Source: Streptomyces sp. HNM0575 (GTDB taxonomy: Bacteria; Actinomycetota; Actinomycetes; Streptomycetales; Streptomycetaceae). Taken from it: a DNA stretch of 64,000 bases. Below the pieces are notes generated by a model. It was given only the letters and a program-made list of their open reading frames with translations. It was not told the DNA's origin and searched no databases. The first letter of the stretch is position 1, and each line of letters opens with the position of its first letter. A program made the position numbers and the translations under genes. The stretch is taken from assembly GCF_012726265.1 (NCBI RefSeq), contig NZ_JAASAG010000003.1:732522-796521 (forward strand). The letters run 5' to 3'. This document shows, one piece after another, positions 1-7,592 of the stretch.

Positions 1-245
1 AGTTCGCGCTCGCCGCTGCGCGGATTGACCGGCACCGCGGGAACACCGGCCAGCAGCGCCGCCACCACGGCCACGGCCGTCTCCAGGGTGGGCGTCGCCC
101 AGATCGCGACCCTTCCCACGTGACCGAGGCGGTCGGCCGTCTCGCCCGCGGCGGCCGCGAGCCGGTGGTAGCTGAGGGCGCGCTCGCCGAAGCGCAGCGC
201 CGTGCGGCTGGACTCGGAGTGCAGCGCGGGGAAGAGCAGTGACAC
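1..245 (-). CDS. MatB-like malonyl-CoA/acyl-CoA synthetase, N-terminal part (runs off left edge)
   Basis: Only the first ~81 codons lie in the window. The translated N-terminus has the look of actinobacterial MatB proteins: a short 'LLFPAL' start, 'TALRFGERALSY', then a glycine/alanine-rich segment ending in 'GRVAIWATPTLETAVAVV' and 'GVPAVPVNP'. This is the beginning of the ANL (AMP-forming) adenylation fold. MatB enzymes activate malonate or methylmalonate with ATP and CoA. I chose the GTG at 245 because GAGGAG precedes it by about six bases; an in-frame ATG lies 20 codons upstream at 305 without a good ribosome site. The catalytic motifs lie outside the window, so the substrate is inferred from N-terminal resemblance only; another acyl-CoA synthetase is possible. 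Confidence 0.72.
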   Translation of the reverse strand, partial: MSLLFPALHSESSRTALRFGERALSYHRLAAAAGETADRLGHVGRVAIWATPTLETAVAVVAALLAGVPAVPVNPRSGERE

Positions 246-384
246 CCGGTTCTCCTCGGACGTTCCCGACCTGGACGGCCGGTCACGACCGTCGACGGTC
301 AGCATCTCATCCGCCTGTGACGTCGCAGACCGCACGGGGAGAGGGCGCTGTGAACGTCCCCGTCGGCTCGCCGTTGATGCCTGC

Positions 385-412
385 GGCAGGCGCCCGTCGC
401 CGGGCGCCTGCC
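385..412. terminator. strong hairpin terminator
   Basis: A perfect 12-bp GC stem with a four-base TCGC loop lies just past the stop codon of the gene ending at 423 and before the MatB-like gene. It has no U-tract, as is usual for Streptomyces terminators. Confidence 0.7.
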
Positions 413-422
413 GTCGCCCTGG

Positions 423-1364
423 TCAGCGGGCGAAGGGGCGATCAGGCGGCGAGCCCGAACCGGGGCCGCCATACGGCGAGTCCGCCTCCGGAGCGGCCTC
501 GCCACCCCGGCGGACGCGCAGCGCCGCAACGGCGAGCGCGGCGGGAGCGACCAGCAGCAGCAAGCGCGGGGTGAGCGGCATCGTGCCCTCCTGATGCCTT
601 CTGACCGGATCGAGCCTGCCGGGTGCGATGCGCGGCGGGTCGGTTTCGCGGAGCGCGCGGCCCGGGGAACGCGCCGGTGCCGGGTCTTCGGAGCGCGGCC
701 CCGGCGGCAGACGCACGACGGGCGCCCGAGCGGCAACTCCTCTGTGTTCCGGCGAGGTTGGCGCGGCAGCCGGCGGGTCGGTTCCCGGCGGGGGAGAGGT
801 CTTCGGAGGCGGCAGCGGCGGGGCAGTGGGACCGGAGCGCGGCGGCTTCGGCGTGCCGGGGGACGCCGGTACGGGCGGAAGCGTGGCCACCGGTGCCGAG
901 GCCTGCGGGAACGAGGGGGCGGCGGCACGCCACGGGAAGAGGCGGGCGGACGGCGGCACTTCGGGCACGCAGTCGCACTCCGCCGCGCGACAACCCGTGT
1001 GCGGGGCCGCTTCCCGACCGGAGGCGGTCCCGTGGCCGACCGCGAGCGCTGCTCCCGTACATCCGCTCGTCCGCGCCGCCACCTCGATGAGGGTCCCGTC
1101 CTCGTCAAGCACGGGACGGGAGCCGATGGACGCCGAGGACGCGAACGCCGAAGCCGGCAGGGCGTCGGCGACGGGTGCGGGTATGCGGCCGGTCTGGCCG
1201 GCGTTGCCGGTCGCGGCAGGCGGGGCGGTGCAGGCGGTGGCCGGTGCGGTGCAGGTCAGAGCAAGTGCCGCACCGGCCACGGCAGTCGATGCGGTGCGGT
1301 GCCATGGTCGGCGTCGTGTCACACGGTCGAGCATGTGGGCCGCCGTGTGCCGACGGCACGGCAT
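423..1364 (-). CDS. proline-rich secreted/anchored protein of unknown function
   Basis: Not recognised as a named family. The 313-codon frame has strong G/C third-position bias over most of its length. It starts with a basic segment and a hydrophobic stretch ('VAGAALALTCTAPATA') that looks like a signal peptide, continues with a Cys-containing region and a long Pro/Ala-rich part, and ends with a hydrophobic helix ('LLLLVAPAALAVAAL') followed by RVRRGG, like a C-terminal membrane anchor. Start is uncertain: ATG 1364 has a weak GGGACGG close by; ATG 1334 is an alternative. A perfect AGGAGG sits at 587-592 just before an in-frame ATG at 581, so the last 52 codons could be a separate small membrane protein, or bias may be fading in the 581-700 part. 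Confidence 0.5.
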   Translation of the reverse strand: MPCRRHTAAHMLDRVTRRRPWHRTASTAVAGAALALTCTAPATACTAPPAATGNAGQTGRIPAPVADALPASAFASSASIGSRPVLDEDGTLIEVAARTSGCTGAALAVGHGTASGREAAPHTGCRAAECDCVPEVPPSARLFPWRAAAPSFPQASAPVATLPPVPASPGTPKPPRSGPTAPPLPPPKTSPPPGTDPPAAAPTSPEHRGVAARAPVVRLPPGPRSEDPAPARSPGRALRETDPPRIAPGRLDPVRRHQEGTMPLTPRLLLLVAPAALAVAALRVRRGGEAAPEADSPYGGPGSGSPPDRPFAR

Positions 1365-1384
1365 CCGTCCCGTAATCCCCCGAA

Positions 1385-1396
1385 GTGCTTAAGCAC
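1385..1396. promoter_or_regulatory. 12-bp palindrome upstream of the Pro-rich secreted protein gene
   Basis: GTGCTTAAGCAC is a perfect palindrome about 20 bases upstream of the ATG at 1364 on the minus strand. It is an AT-centred site in GC-rich sequence, placed where an operator would overlap the transcription start. No regulator can be assigned. Confidence 0.35.
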
Positions 1397-1447
1397 GCCC
1401 CGGTGTTGACCGTCGACCCCCGTCCCGGGCAGCCGAGGCAGGCCCCG

Positions 1448-1509
1448 GTCAGCGCCCACGGTCAGTGCACGCTGTCAGCGCCCACGGTCAGTGCACGCGG
1501 TCAGTGCAC
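1448..1509. repeat. 26-bp tandem repeat spanning the ROK gene stop codon
   Basis: Two near-identical 26-bp units (1448-1473 and 1474-1499) are followed by a partial third copy (1500-1509). The partial copy contains the last codons and TGA of the ROK regulator, so each unit carries a copy of the stop-codon context. Confidence 0.8.
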
Positions 1510-2709
1510 CACCGCGTACGGCAGCGGATCGTTCAGCACCGCCCGTACGACCGAGTGCGCGGCGCCCAGCGACGGAGCGTCCCCGCCGATCGCCGAGGCC
1601 GCCACCTCCGGGACCGCGCCGGGCGTGGCCGTGCGCTGCCGCAACTCCCGTTCCAGCGCGGGCAGCAGCCACGGTGCCAGCCCGGTCAGCGCGCCGCCGA
1701 GCAGCACCGCCCGCGGATCGAGAAGGTTCACGGCGCCGGTGAGCGCGACGCCGAGCGCCCTGCCGGCCCGGCGCAGCGCCCGCAGCGCCGACTCGTCGCC
1801 CTCGCCCGCGAGGGTGCGCAGCCGCGACAGAGCGGCGGTACGCCCGCCCGCGCCGCGCACCGCGATGCCGGCGGCACGCAGCAACGCCGCCTCACCCGCG
1901 TACTGTTCGAGGCATCCGGAGCCCCCGCACGCACAGCGGGGCCCGTCCGGCTGCACCGGCACATGGCCCAGCTCGCCCGCGAACCCCCTTGTGCCGCGCA
2001 GCAGTTCACCGTCCAGGACGACTCCCGCCCCGATGCCGACCTCGGCGGAGACATGGATGAAGTCGCGCCGCTCGGACTCCCCTTCGGAGAGCCAGAGCTC
2101 CGCGAGCGCACCGAAGTTGGCCTCGTTCTCCACCGTCAGCGGCAGCGGCTGGTGAGCGCCGCCGAGGTGTGCGGCGAGATCCGTGTCGTACCAGCCGAGG
2201 TTCGGGGCCCGCACCACATTCGTCGAGGAACGCGTGACGAGCCCGGGCACGGCGACCGCCAGTCCCGCCGGGCGCAGCCCCGCCGCTCCGGCCTCCTCGC
2301 CGACGCGCTCCACGAGCGAACTCAGGCGCCGCAGCACGGAGTCCGGGCCGGCTTCGCCGTTCGGCGTCTCGTCGCCTGCGCGGGCACGCACCCGGCCGCC
2401 GAGGTCGACGGCGCACACCGTGAGGTGGTCGACTCCGATCTCCGCCCCGAGGCCGCACGGCCCCAGGCCGGTGAGCGCGAGGGCGTTGCCGGGCCGTCCG
2501 ACGCCGCCGGAGCGCCCCGGGCCCAGCTCGACGAGGAACCCGGCACGCACCAGCTCCTCCACGAGCGTGGAGACCGACGCCCGCGTCAGCCCGATCCTCC
2601 CGGCGATCGCGGCACGCGAGACGGGTCCGGCGCCCGCGACCGCGTAGAGCACACGGGAGAGGTTCCGCTGCCGCATCTCCTGCTGCGAGTTGGGCGGTGG
2701 GGCTGCCAT
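1501..2709 (-). CDS. ROK-family transcriptional regulator (probable xylose-locus repressor)
   Basis: 402 residues. An N-terminal winged helix-turn-helix (about 25-62, 'SRAAIAGRIGLTRASVSTLV') precedes a ROK sugar-binding domain with ENEAN (194-198), GELGHV (245-250) and the zinc signature CxCGxxGC with Cys259, Cys261 and Cys266. This is the XylR/NagC architecture. It lies directly downstream of xylB on the same strand, about 86 bases away, which makes xylose control the most likely role; ROK repressors usually release DNA when a sugar or sugar phosphate binds. Candidate operators are the ACTAAT repeats between xylB and xylA. The ligand is inferred from context only. Confidence 0.88.
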   Translation of the reverse strand: MAAPPPNSQQEMRQRNLSRVLYAVAGAGPVSRAAIAGRIGLTRASVSTLVEELVRAGFLVELGPGRSGGVGRPGNALALTGLGPCGLGAEIGVDHLTVCAVDLGGRVRARAGDETPNGEAGPDSVLRRLSSLVERVGEEAGAAGLRPAGLAVAVPGLVTRSSTNVVRAPNLGWYDTDLAAHLGGAHQPLPLTVENEANFGALAELWLSEGESERRDFIHVSAEVGIGAGVVLDGELLRGTRGFAGELGHVPVQPDGPRCACGGSGCLEQYAGEAALLRAAGIAVRGAGGRTAALSRLRTLAGEGDESALRALRRAGRALGVALTGAVNLLDPRAVLLGGALTGLAPWLLPALERELRQRTATPGAVPEVAASAIGGDAPSLGAAHSVVRAVLNDPLPYAVVH

Positions 2710-2795
2710 GTGCTTGAGGTCCGTTCCTCCGGGGCGGATTCGATGAGGCCGGGGGCCCGCGGCCGGGCGCCGAGGGCTCCGCGGGAGGGCCGGGG

Positions 2796-4259
2796 TCAGC
2801 GCTGCCGGAGCAGGGTATCCGCACCCGCGAGGGTGTCCGCGACGCGGATCACGGCCGCCTCGTCGCGCGGGACGGCCTCGTAGGACGGGCCCTGCGCGGT
2901 CCCCCAGCGCAGCGCCACGGCCGCCGGATCCTCCTCCAGCAGCAGCCCCGCCGCCTGTGCCGCGGCGCCGAGGGCCACCAACTCCTCGGCGCGCGGCACC
3001 TGCACGGGCCTGCCCGAAAGGCGGCGCACGGTCTCGCGCCAGGCGGTGCCCTTGGCGCCGCCGCCGATCAGCAGCAGCGGAGCGTTCCCGTCACCGGCGT
3101 CCGGCCCGTCCGTGCCCGCCCCGTCCGTGCCCGTCCCGTCCAGCACCTGGTCGAGCGCCCGCAGCAGCGCGAACACGGCGCCGTCGTACGCGGCCTGAAG
3201 CACCTGCCCGGGAGTGGTGTCGTGCCGCAGTCCGCTCAACAGGCCTGAGGCGTAAGGGAGGTTGGGCGTCCGCTCACCGTCGAGGAAGGGCAGCAGCACG
3301 GCCTCGCCGCCGCCTTCCACCGCCTCCCGGCCGAGGGAGAGCAGCGCGGCGACCCGGTCGACTGCGAGGGTGCAGTTGAGGGTGCACGCCAGCGGCAGCC
3401 AGTCGCCGCGTGCGTCGGCGAAGCCGGCGACGGTGCCGCTCGGGTCGGCCGGGCGGCGCGTGGAGACCGCGTACACGGTGCCGGAGGTCCCCAGGCTGAG
3501 CACCGGCTGCCCCGGCCGCAGGCCCAGCCCGAGAGCCGCCGCCATGTTGTCCCCGGTGCCCGCCGCGACGAGCGCGCCCGCGGGGAGCGGCAGATCGGGC
3601 CGTACGGTGCCCGCGGCCTCGCCGGGGGACAGCACCCGCGGCAGCAACTTCGGTGACAGGCCTACGAGTTCGAGGATCTCCTCGTCGTATGCGCCGGTGG
3701 AGCCCGACCACCAGCCGGTGCCGGAGGCGTCGCCCCGGTCGGTGGTGCCCTCGCCGGTCAGCCGGCCCGTCAGATAGTCGTGCGGCAGCCGTACGGCGGC
3801 CGTGGCGGAGGCGGCTTCCGGTTCGTTCTCCAGCAGCCAGGCCCACTTGGTGACCGTGAAGGCGGGGGCCGGGACGCTGCCGAAGCGCTCGGCCCACGCC
3901 GCCGGCCCGCCCAGCCGCTCGATGAGACGGTCGCTCTGCGGCGCCGACCGCACGTCGTTCCACAGCAGGGCCGGACGTACGGGCCGGCCGTCCGCGTCGA
4001 GGGTGACCAGCCCGTGCTGCTGGCCGCCGACGGAGATCGCGGAGGCCTCCTGTGCGGCCGGGCCGCACTGTTCGAGAGCGGTGACGAGCGACTGCCACCA
4101 CTCCTCGGGGTCGCTCTCGTGGCCCGGCCCGGGCGTCACGGTGTGCGGCGCCTGTCCGCGCGCCACGACCTCTCCGGTGGCGGCGTCCACCACCAGTGCC
4201 TTTGCCGACTGCGTGGAGCTGTCCACGCCGATGACGAACGGTCCCTCTGGTGCGGCCAT
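2796..4259 (-). CDS. xylB: xylulokinase
   Basis: 487-residue FGGY-family kinase that phosphorylates D-xylulose to xylulose 5-phosphate with ATP, feeding the pentose phosphate pathway. Visible signatures are the N-terminal phosphate loop 'GVDSSTQSAKALVVD' (from about residue 11), 'SVGGQQHGLV' (76-85), 'LWNDVR', 'GTGDNMAAALG', 'SLGTSGTVYAV' and the adenine-binding 'LIGGGAKGTAWRETVRRL' near the C-terminus. The ATG at 4259 is chosen because GAAGGG and GGAGGG lie just upstream and the protein then begins as in family members. It diverges from xylA, and the ROK regulator follows on the same strand, giving a compact xylose utilisation locus. Confidence 0.95.
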   Translation of the reverse strand: MAAPEGPFVIGVDSSTQSAKALVVDAATGEVVARGQAPHTVTPGPGHESDPEEWWQSLVTALEQCGPAAQEASAISVGGQQHGLVTLDADGRPVRPALLWNDVRSAPQSDRLIERLGGPAAWAERFGSVPAPAFTVTKWAWLLENEPEAASATAAVRLPHDYLTGRLTGEGTTDRGDASGTGWWSGSTGAYDEEILELVGLSPKLLPRVLSPGEAAGTVRPDLPLPAGALVAAGTGDNMAAALGLGLRPGQPVLSLGTSGTVYAVSTRRPADPSGTVAGFADARGDWLPLACTLNCTLAVDRVAALLSLGREAVEGGGEAVLLPFLDGERTPNLPYASGLLSGLRHDTTPGQVLQAAYDGAVFALLRALDQVLDGTGTDGAGTDGPDAGDGNAPLLLIGGGAKGTAWRETVRRLSGRPVQVPRAEELVALGAAAQAAGLLLEEDPAAVALRWGTAQGPSYEAVPRDEAAVIRVADTLAGADTLLRQR

Positions 4260-4316
4260 GAACCCTTCACCCTCCTCGTCCCGAGGTCTCTTCCCACGCT
4301 GCTGCCCTGGGCGCAT

Positions 4317-4343
4317 ACTAATTTGTCAACGGTCATGACTAAT
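4317..4343. promoter_or_regulatory. xylA/xylB divergent operator-promoter region
   Basis: The gap between xylB and xylA contains an AT-rich core. ACTAAT occurs at 4317-4322 and again at 4338-4343, exactly 21 bp (two helical turns) apart. TTAGTC-16-TAGTAT on the minus strand is a plausible -35/-10 for xylB and overlaps both copies; TTGTCA lies between them on the plus strand. This is the natural binding region for the adjacent ROK regulator. Confidence 0.5.
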
Positions 4344-4386
4344 AGCTGTGGGCGCAAGGATGCGCCACGGAGAGAGGGGCGGCCCG

Positions 4387-5553
4387 ATGAGCTACGAGCC
4401 GACGCCGGAGGACAGGTTCAGCTTCGGTCTGTGGACGGTGGGCTGGCTGGGACGCGACCCGTTCGGTGAAGCGACCCGTGCCCCGCTCGACCCGGTCGAA
4501 GCGGTGCACCGGCTCGCCGGTCTCGGTGCCTGGGGCATCACCTTCCACGACGACGACCTCGTCCCGTACGGCACGGGGCACGCCGAGCGGGAGGCGCACA
4601 TCAAGCGGTTCCGGCAGGCGCTTGAGACCACCGGCATGGTCGTGCCGATGGCGACGACCAACCTCTTCTCCCACCCGGTCTTCAAGGACGGCGCCTTCAC
4701 CGCCAACGACCGCGGCGTGCGCCGCTACGCCTTGCGCAAGACCATGCGCAACATCGATCTCGCCGCCGAGCTGGGCGCCCGTACCTATGTGGCCTGGGGC
4801 GGCCGGGAAGGCGCCGAATCGGGCGCGGCCAAGGACGTGCGCGCGGCACTGGACCGCATGAAGGAGGCGTTCGACCTCCTCGCCGAGTACGTCACCGAGC
4901 AGGGCTACGACCTGCGCTTCGCCATCGAGCCGAAGCCCAACGAGCCCCGCGGCGACATCCTGCTGCCCACCGTCGGGCACGCCCTGGCGTTCATCGACCG
5001 GCTGGAGCGCCCTGAGCTCTTCGGCGTCAACCCCGAGGTCGGCCACGAGCAGATGGCGGGCCTCAACTACCCACACGGCATCGCCCAGGCCATGTGGTCG
5101 GGCAAGCTCATCCATCTCGACCTCAACGGCCAGTCGGGCATCAAGTACGACCAGGACCTGCGCTTCGGCGCCGGCGATCTGCGCGCCGCCTTCTGGACCG
5201 TGGACCTGCTGGAGAGCGGAGGCTACGAAGGGCCACGGCACTTCGACTTCAAGCCGCCCCGCACCGAGGACTACGACGGGGTGTGGGCCTCGGCCGCGGG
5301 CTGCATGCGCAACTACCTGATCCTGCGCGAACGCGCCGCCGCCTTCCGCGCCGACCCCGCCGTGCGGGAGGCGCTGCGCGAGTCACGGCTCGACCAACTC
5401 GCCCTGCCCACGCTGGATATGGGCGAGACACCGGCAGCGCTGCTCGCCGACCGCTCCGCGTTCGAGGACTTCGACGCGGACGCGGCGGCCGCGCGCGGAA
5501 TGGCCTTCGAACGCCTCGACCAGCTCGCGATGGACCACCTGCTGGGCGTCTGA
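4387..5553 (+). CDS. xylA: xylose isomerase
   Basis: 388 residues, the normal size of class I actinobacterial xylose (glucose) isomerases, which interconvert D-xylose and D-xylulose with two divalent metals in a TIM barrel. Key residues are visible: His54 in FHDDDL, 'WGGREG', '[10 protein letters not shown]' with the first metal-binding Glu, 'EVGHEQMAG' with Glu and His, and 'LDLNGQ'/'DQDLRFG' with the Asp ligands. The ATG at 4387 follows GGAGAGAGGGG and gives the standard N-terminus. It diverges from xylB and should respond to xylose through the ROK regulator; a hairpin follows the gene. Confidence 0.97.
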   Translation: MSYEPTPEDRFSFGLWTVGWLGRDPFGEATRAPLDPVEAVHRLAGLGAWGITFHDDDLVPYGTGHAEREAHIKRFRQALETTGMVVPMATTNLFSHPVFKDGAFTANDRGVRRYALRKTMRNIDLAAELGARTYVAWGGREGAESGAAKDVRAALDRMKEAFDLLAEYVTEQGYDLRFAIEPKPNEPRGDILLPTVGHALAFIDRLERPELFGVNPEVGHEQMAGLNYPHGIAQAMWSGKLIHLDLNGQSGIKYDQDLRFGAGDLRAAFWTVDLLESGGYEGPRHFDFKPPRTEDYDGVWASAAGCMRNYLILRERAAAFRADPAVREALRESRLDQLALPTLDMGETPAALLADRSAFEDFDADAAAARGMAFERLDQLAMDHLLGV

Positions 5554-5557
5554 GGCG

Positions 5558-5584
5558 GCCGCCGCCGGATGGGCAGGCGGCGGC
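5558..5584. terminator. hairpin between convergent xylA and sigma factor gene
   Basis: GCCGCCGCC (5558-5566) pairs perfectly with GGCGGCGGC (5576-5584) across a 9-base loop, just past the xylA stop and before the end of the opposing sigma-factor gene. It probably terminates transcription from both sides. Confidence 0.6.
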
Positions 5585-5618
5585 ACGGGACGGGCCCGGC
5601 CGCGGGCGCCGTCCGGAC

Positions 5619-6653
5619 TCAGCGCCGGGCGGCGTCCGCTGGCACCGAGCCGGGCAGCTGGAACACGCGGAAGAGATCCGCGCCGAAGAACGCCCCCACA
5701 TGGGCCACGCGCCCGTCCTCGACCGTCAGCACATGCAGCTGGAACGGCTTGTAGTCGCCGCCCTCATGCCGGCTGTAGAGCGCGAAAGCGGGCTGGCCGT
5801 TGGCGGCGGTGGGCATCATCAGACCCTCGCCGGGACCTATAGGGCACTGCGCGCCGATGAGCCGCGCTATGGCGTCGCGACCGCGGAACCACTCGGGGAA
5901 CGGAGGCATCTCCCAGACCGCGTCCTCCTTGAAGAGCTGCACGATCGCGCTGACGTCGGAGTTCTCGAAAGCCTTGGCGTAGCGGTCGAGCAGTTCGCGC
6001 TGCGCCGGATCGGTCGGCTCGGACAGCTCCTCCTCCGTGAGTGCGGCCTCCTGGAGCTGCGCACGCGCACGCTGCAACGCGCTGTTGACGCCGGCCGTCG
6101 TGGTGTCGAGCAGCTCCGCGACCTCCGCGGCCCGCCACTTGAGTACCTCGCGCAGCAGCAGTACGGCCCGCTGTCTGGGCGGCAGATGCTGGAGAGCGGC
6201 CACGAGGGCGAGCCGCATGCTGGACCGGGAGACGACGACCGCGGCCGGGTCGGACGGCTGCTCTCCCCGGAACATCGCATCGGGCACGGGCTCCAGCCAC
6301 GGCACCTCGGGCGCCTCCACCACGGGCCGCTCCGGATCGTCGCTGGGAGCGCCGATCCCCGACGGCATGGGCCGGCGGCCACGGCTCTCGATCGCGGTCA
6401 GACAGGCATTGGTCGCGATCCTGTAGAGCCAGGTACGCAGCGAGGAGCGCCCCTCGAAGCGGTCCGCCGCACGCCACGCGCGCAGATACGTGTCCTGCAC
6501 CAGATCCTCGGCGTCGTGCACCGAGCCCATCATGCGGTAGCAGTGCGCCAGCAGCTCGCGGCGGTACGGCTGTGCCCGGTCAAGCAGATCGTCTCGGGTG
6601 AGCGGGGCCTCGGCGGACGAGGTGAGGGAGTCGCCGACGGTGCTGTCTGTCAT
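5619..6653 (-). CDS. ECF sigma factor with C-terminal SnoaL-like domain (SigG/SigJ type)
   Basis: 344 residues. Region 2 (about 25-90) contains 'DAEDLVQDTYLRAW' and 'SLRTWLYRIATNACL'; region 4 (about 150-205) contains 'LPPRQRAVLLLREVL' and the helix-turn-helix 'RAAEVAELLDTTTAGVNSAL'. A NTF2/SnoaL-like domain of ~120 residues follows, with 'ELLDRYAKAFENSDVSAIVQLF' and 'WFRGRDAI'. This layout is typical of extended ECF sigma factors in which the C-terminal domain, rather than a separate anti-sigma factor, is thought to control activity. No anti-sigma gene adjoins it. ATG 6653 follows GAAAGG; upstream in-frame codons lack a ribosome site. The inducing signal is unknown. Confidence 0.88.
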   Translation of the reverse strand: MTDSTVGDSLTSSAEAPLTRDDLLDRAQPYRRELLAHCYRMMGSVHDAEDLVQDTYLRAWRAADRFEGRSSLRTWLYRIATNACLTAIESRGRRPMPSGIGAPSDDPERPVVEAPEVPWLEPVPDAMFRGEQPSDPAAVVVSRSSMRLALVAALQHLPPRQRAVLLLREVLKWRAAEVAELLDTTTAGVNSALQRARAQLQEAALTEEELSEPTDPAQRELLDRYAKAFENSDVSAIVQLFKEDAVWEMPPFPEWFRGRDAIARLIGAQCPIGPGEGLMMPTAANGQPAFALYSRHEGGDYKPFQLHVLTVEDGRVAHVGAFFGADLFRVFQLPGSVPADAARR

Positions 6654-6962
6654 GATCCGGCCTTTCGCCTTGAACGCCGCGGTGGCGGGCGGTGATCCGG
6701 CCGGTAAGTATCGCAATCGGGTACGAATCTCGGGTCCGGATCCATGAGATGTCTCGGTTCATACTGCTACCGATACGGACATTCTCCGCCGACCAGGCAC
6801 TGAACCGGAATGGTCCGGCTGGTAAAGAAGAGCCACGTGAGGGCGATCGTGCGCCAGGCAGGACGCGGGAGCACGTCGACGATGTGCAATTCCCTGCAAG
6901 ATGCCCGCTCCACCTCGGGCCGCCGGCTCCCGGCCGCCATCCGCGGCCGTGGTCCGCGAGTC

Positions 6963-7238
6963 TCAGCCGCCGTCCCCGCCGCGCCGCCGCTTGCGCGCCC
7001 GCCTCCGGCTCTTGCTGAAGAACCAGCCCGCGGGCGGATCGTCCGCGCGCCAGGGCTGGGGCTCGGGCGGGCTCTGGCGCCAGTGCTCGCGGAGCATGCG
7101 CGTGCGGGCCGCGGGCTCCTTCACCTCGGCACCCCGGATGAAGTCCTCGTCGAGGGCGAACTCCTCGTCCCAGTCCTGCCTTTCGCTGCCGCGCTCCTCT
7201 TCCCCGTTCCCGCTGCGGCCCCCCGGCTCGGTGCCCAT
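6963..7238 (-). CDS. small conserved actinobacterial protein of unknown function
   Basis: 91 residues, very hydrophilic: Gly/Glu-rich N-terminus, a central 'DEDFIRGAEVKEPAARTRML' segment, 'PQPWRADDPPAGW', and a basic tail (RRRARKRRR). I recall proteins with this 'VKEP(S/A)AR.RML' core as common in Streptomyces, without an assigned function. GGAGG lies about nine bases before the ATG. The acidic front and arginine-rich tail would suit nucleic-acid or protein binding, but that is speculation. The ~310 bases between it and the sigma factor hold no further gene that I can support. Confidence 0.6.
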   Translation of the reverse strand: MGTEPGGRSGNGEEERGSERQDWDEEFALDEDFIRGAEVKEPAARTRMLREHWRQSPPEPQPWRADDPPAGWFFSKSRRRARKRRRGGDGG

Positions 7239-7592
7239 GGGCCATGCCTCCGTCCGCTTTGTCCATCTCGTCGGGATCTGGTAATGGAACGCGCCGGCGG
7301 GCGCGTGTGTTCCACGCGACCGTCTGTCGGTGTGCCTTTCGCGGAATCCGGACGGGGCGGACGGCGGTTACGGGGCCGGAATGTCCTGCCCCGTACCGGA
7401 AGCTCCGCACCTCGCGGCATCACTGAGCAGGCGGCGATCTACGCACCGTAATGGTGATGCAGATCACATTGACCGTCGGCCTTTTCTGGCGGTTCAGTGT
7501 CCCACTGACTTACTCCGCAGAGAATTCCGTGGCAGAGCCTTTGAATGAAACTCGGTTCGGGGAATTGCCCAGGGAAATAAAGGAACTTGCAA
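7239..7592. other. intergenic leader region of the permease gene
   Basis: About 350 bases without a convincing gene. The last ~150 bases are noticeably more AT-rich than the surroundings, consistent with a promoter and untranslated leader for the permease starting at 7593. It contains the palindrome at 7454-7467. Short frames across it lack codon bias. Confidence 0.45.
7454..7467. promoter_or_regulatory. CRP-like palindrome GTGATGCAGATCAC
   Basis: A 14-bp inverted repeat (GTGAT-N4-ATCAC) lies about 125 bases upstream of the permease start. It resembles the classical CRP half-site pair and also GntR-type operators. Location upstream of a transporter gene supports a regulatory role; the factor cannot be named. 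Confidence 0.45.

Noticed and set aside
1448..1509. CRISPR-like repeat array
   Set aside because: Repeats are directly tandem without spacers and include a stop codon; no cas genes in the window.
6692..7018. 108-codon plus-strand frame between the sigma factor and the small conserved protein
   Set aside because: It overlaps the minus-strand gene, has poor codon bias and no ribosome site.
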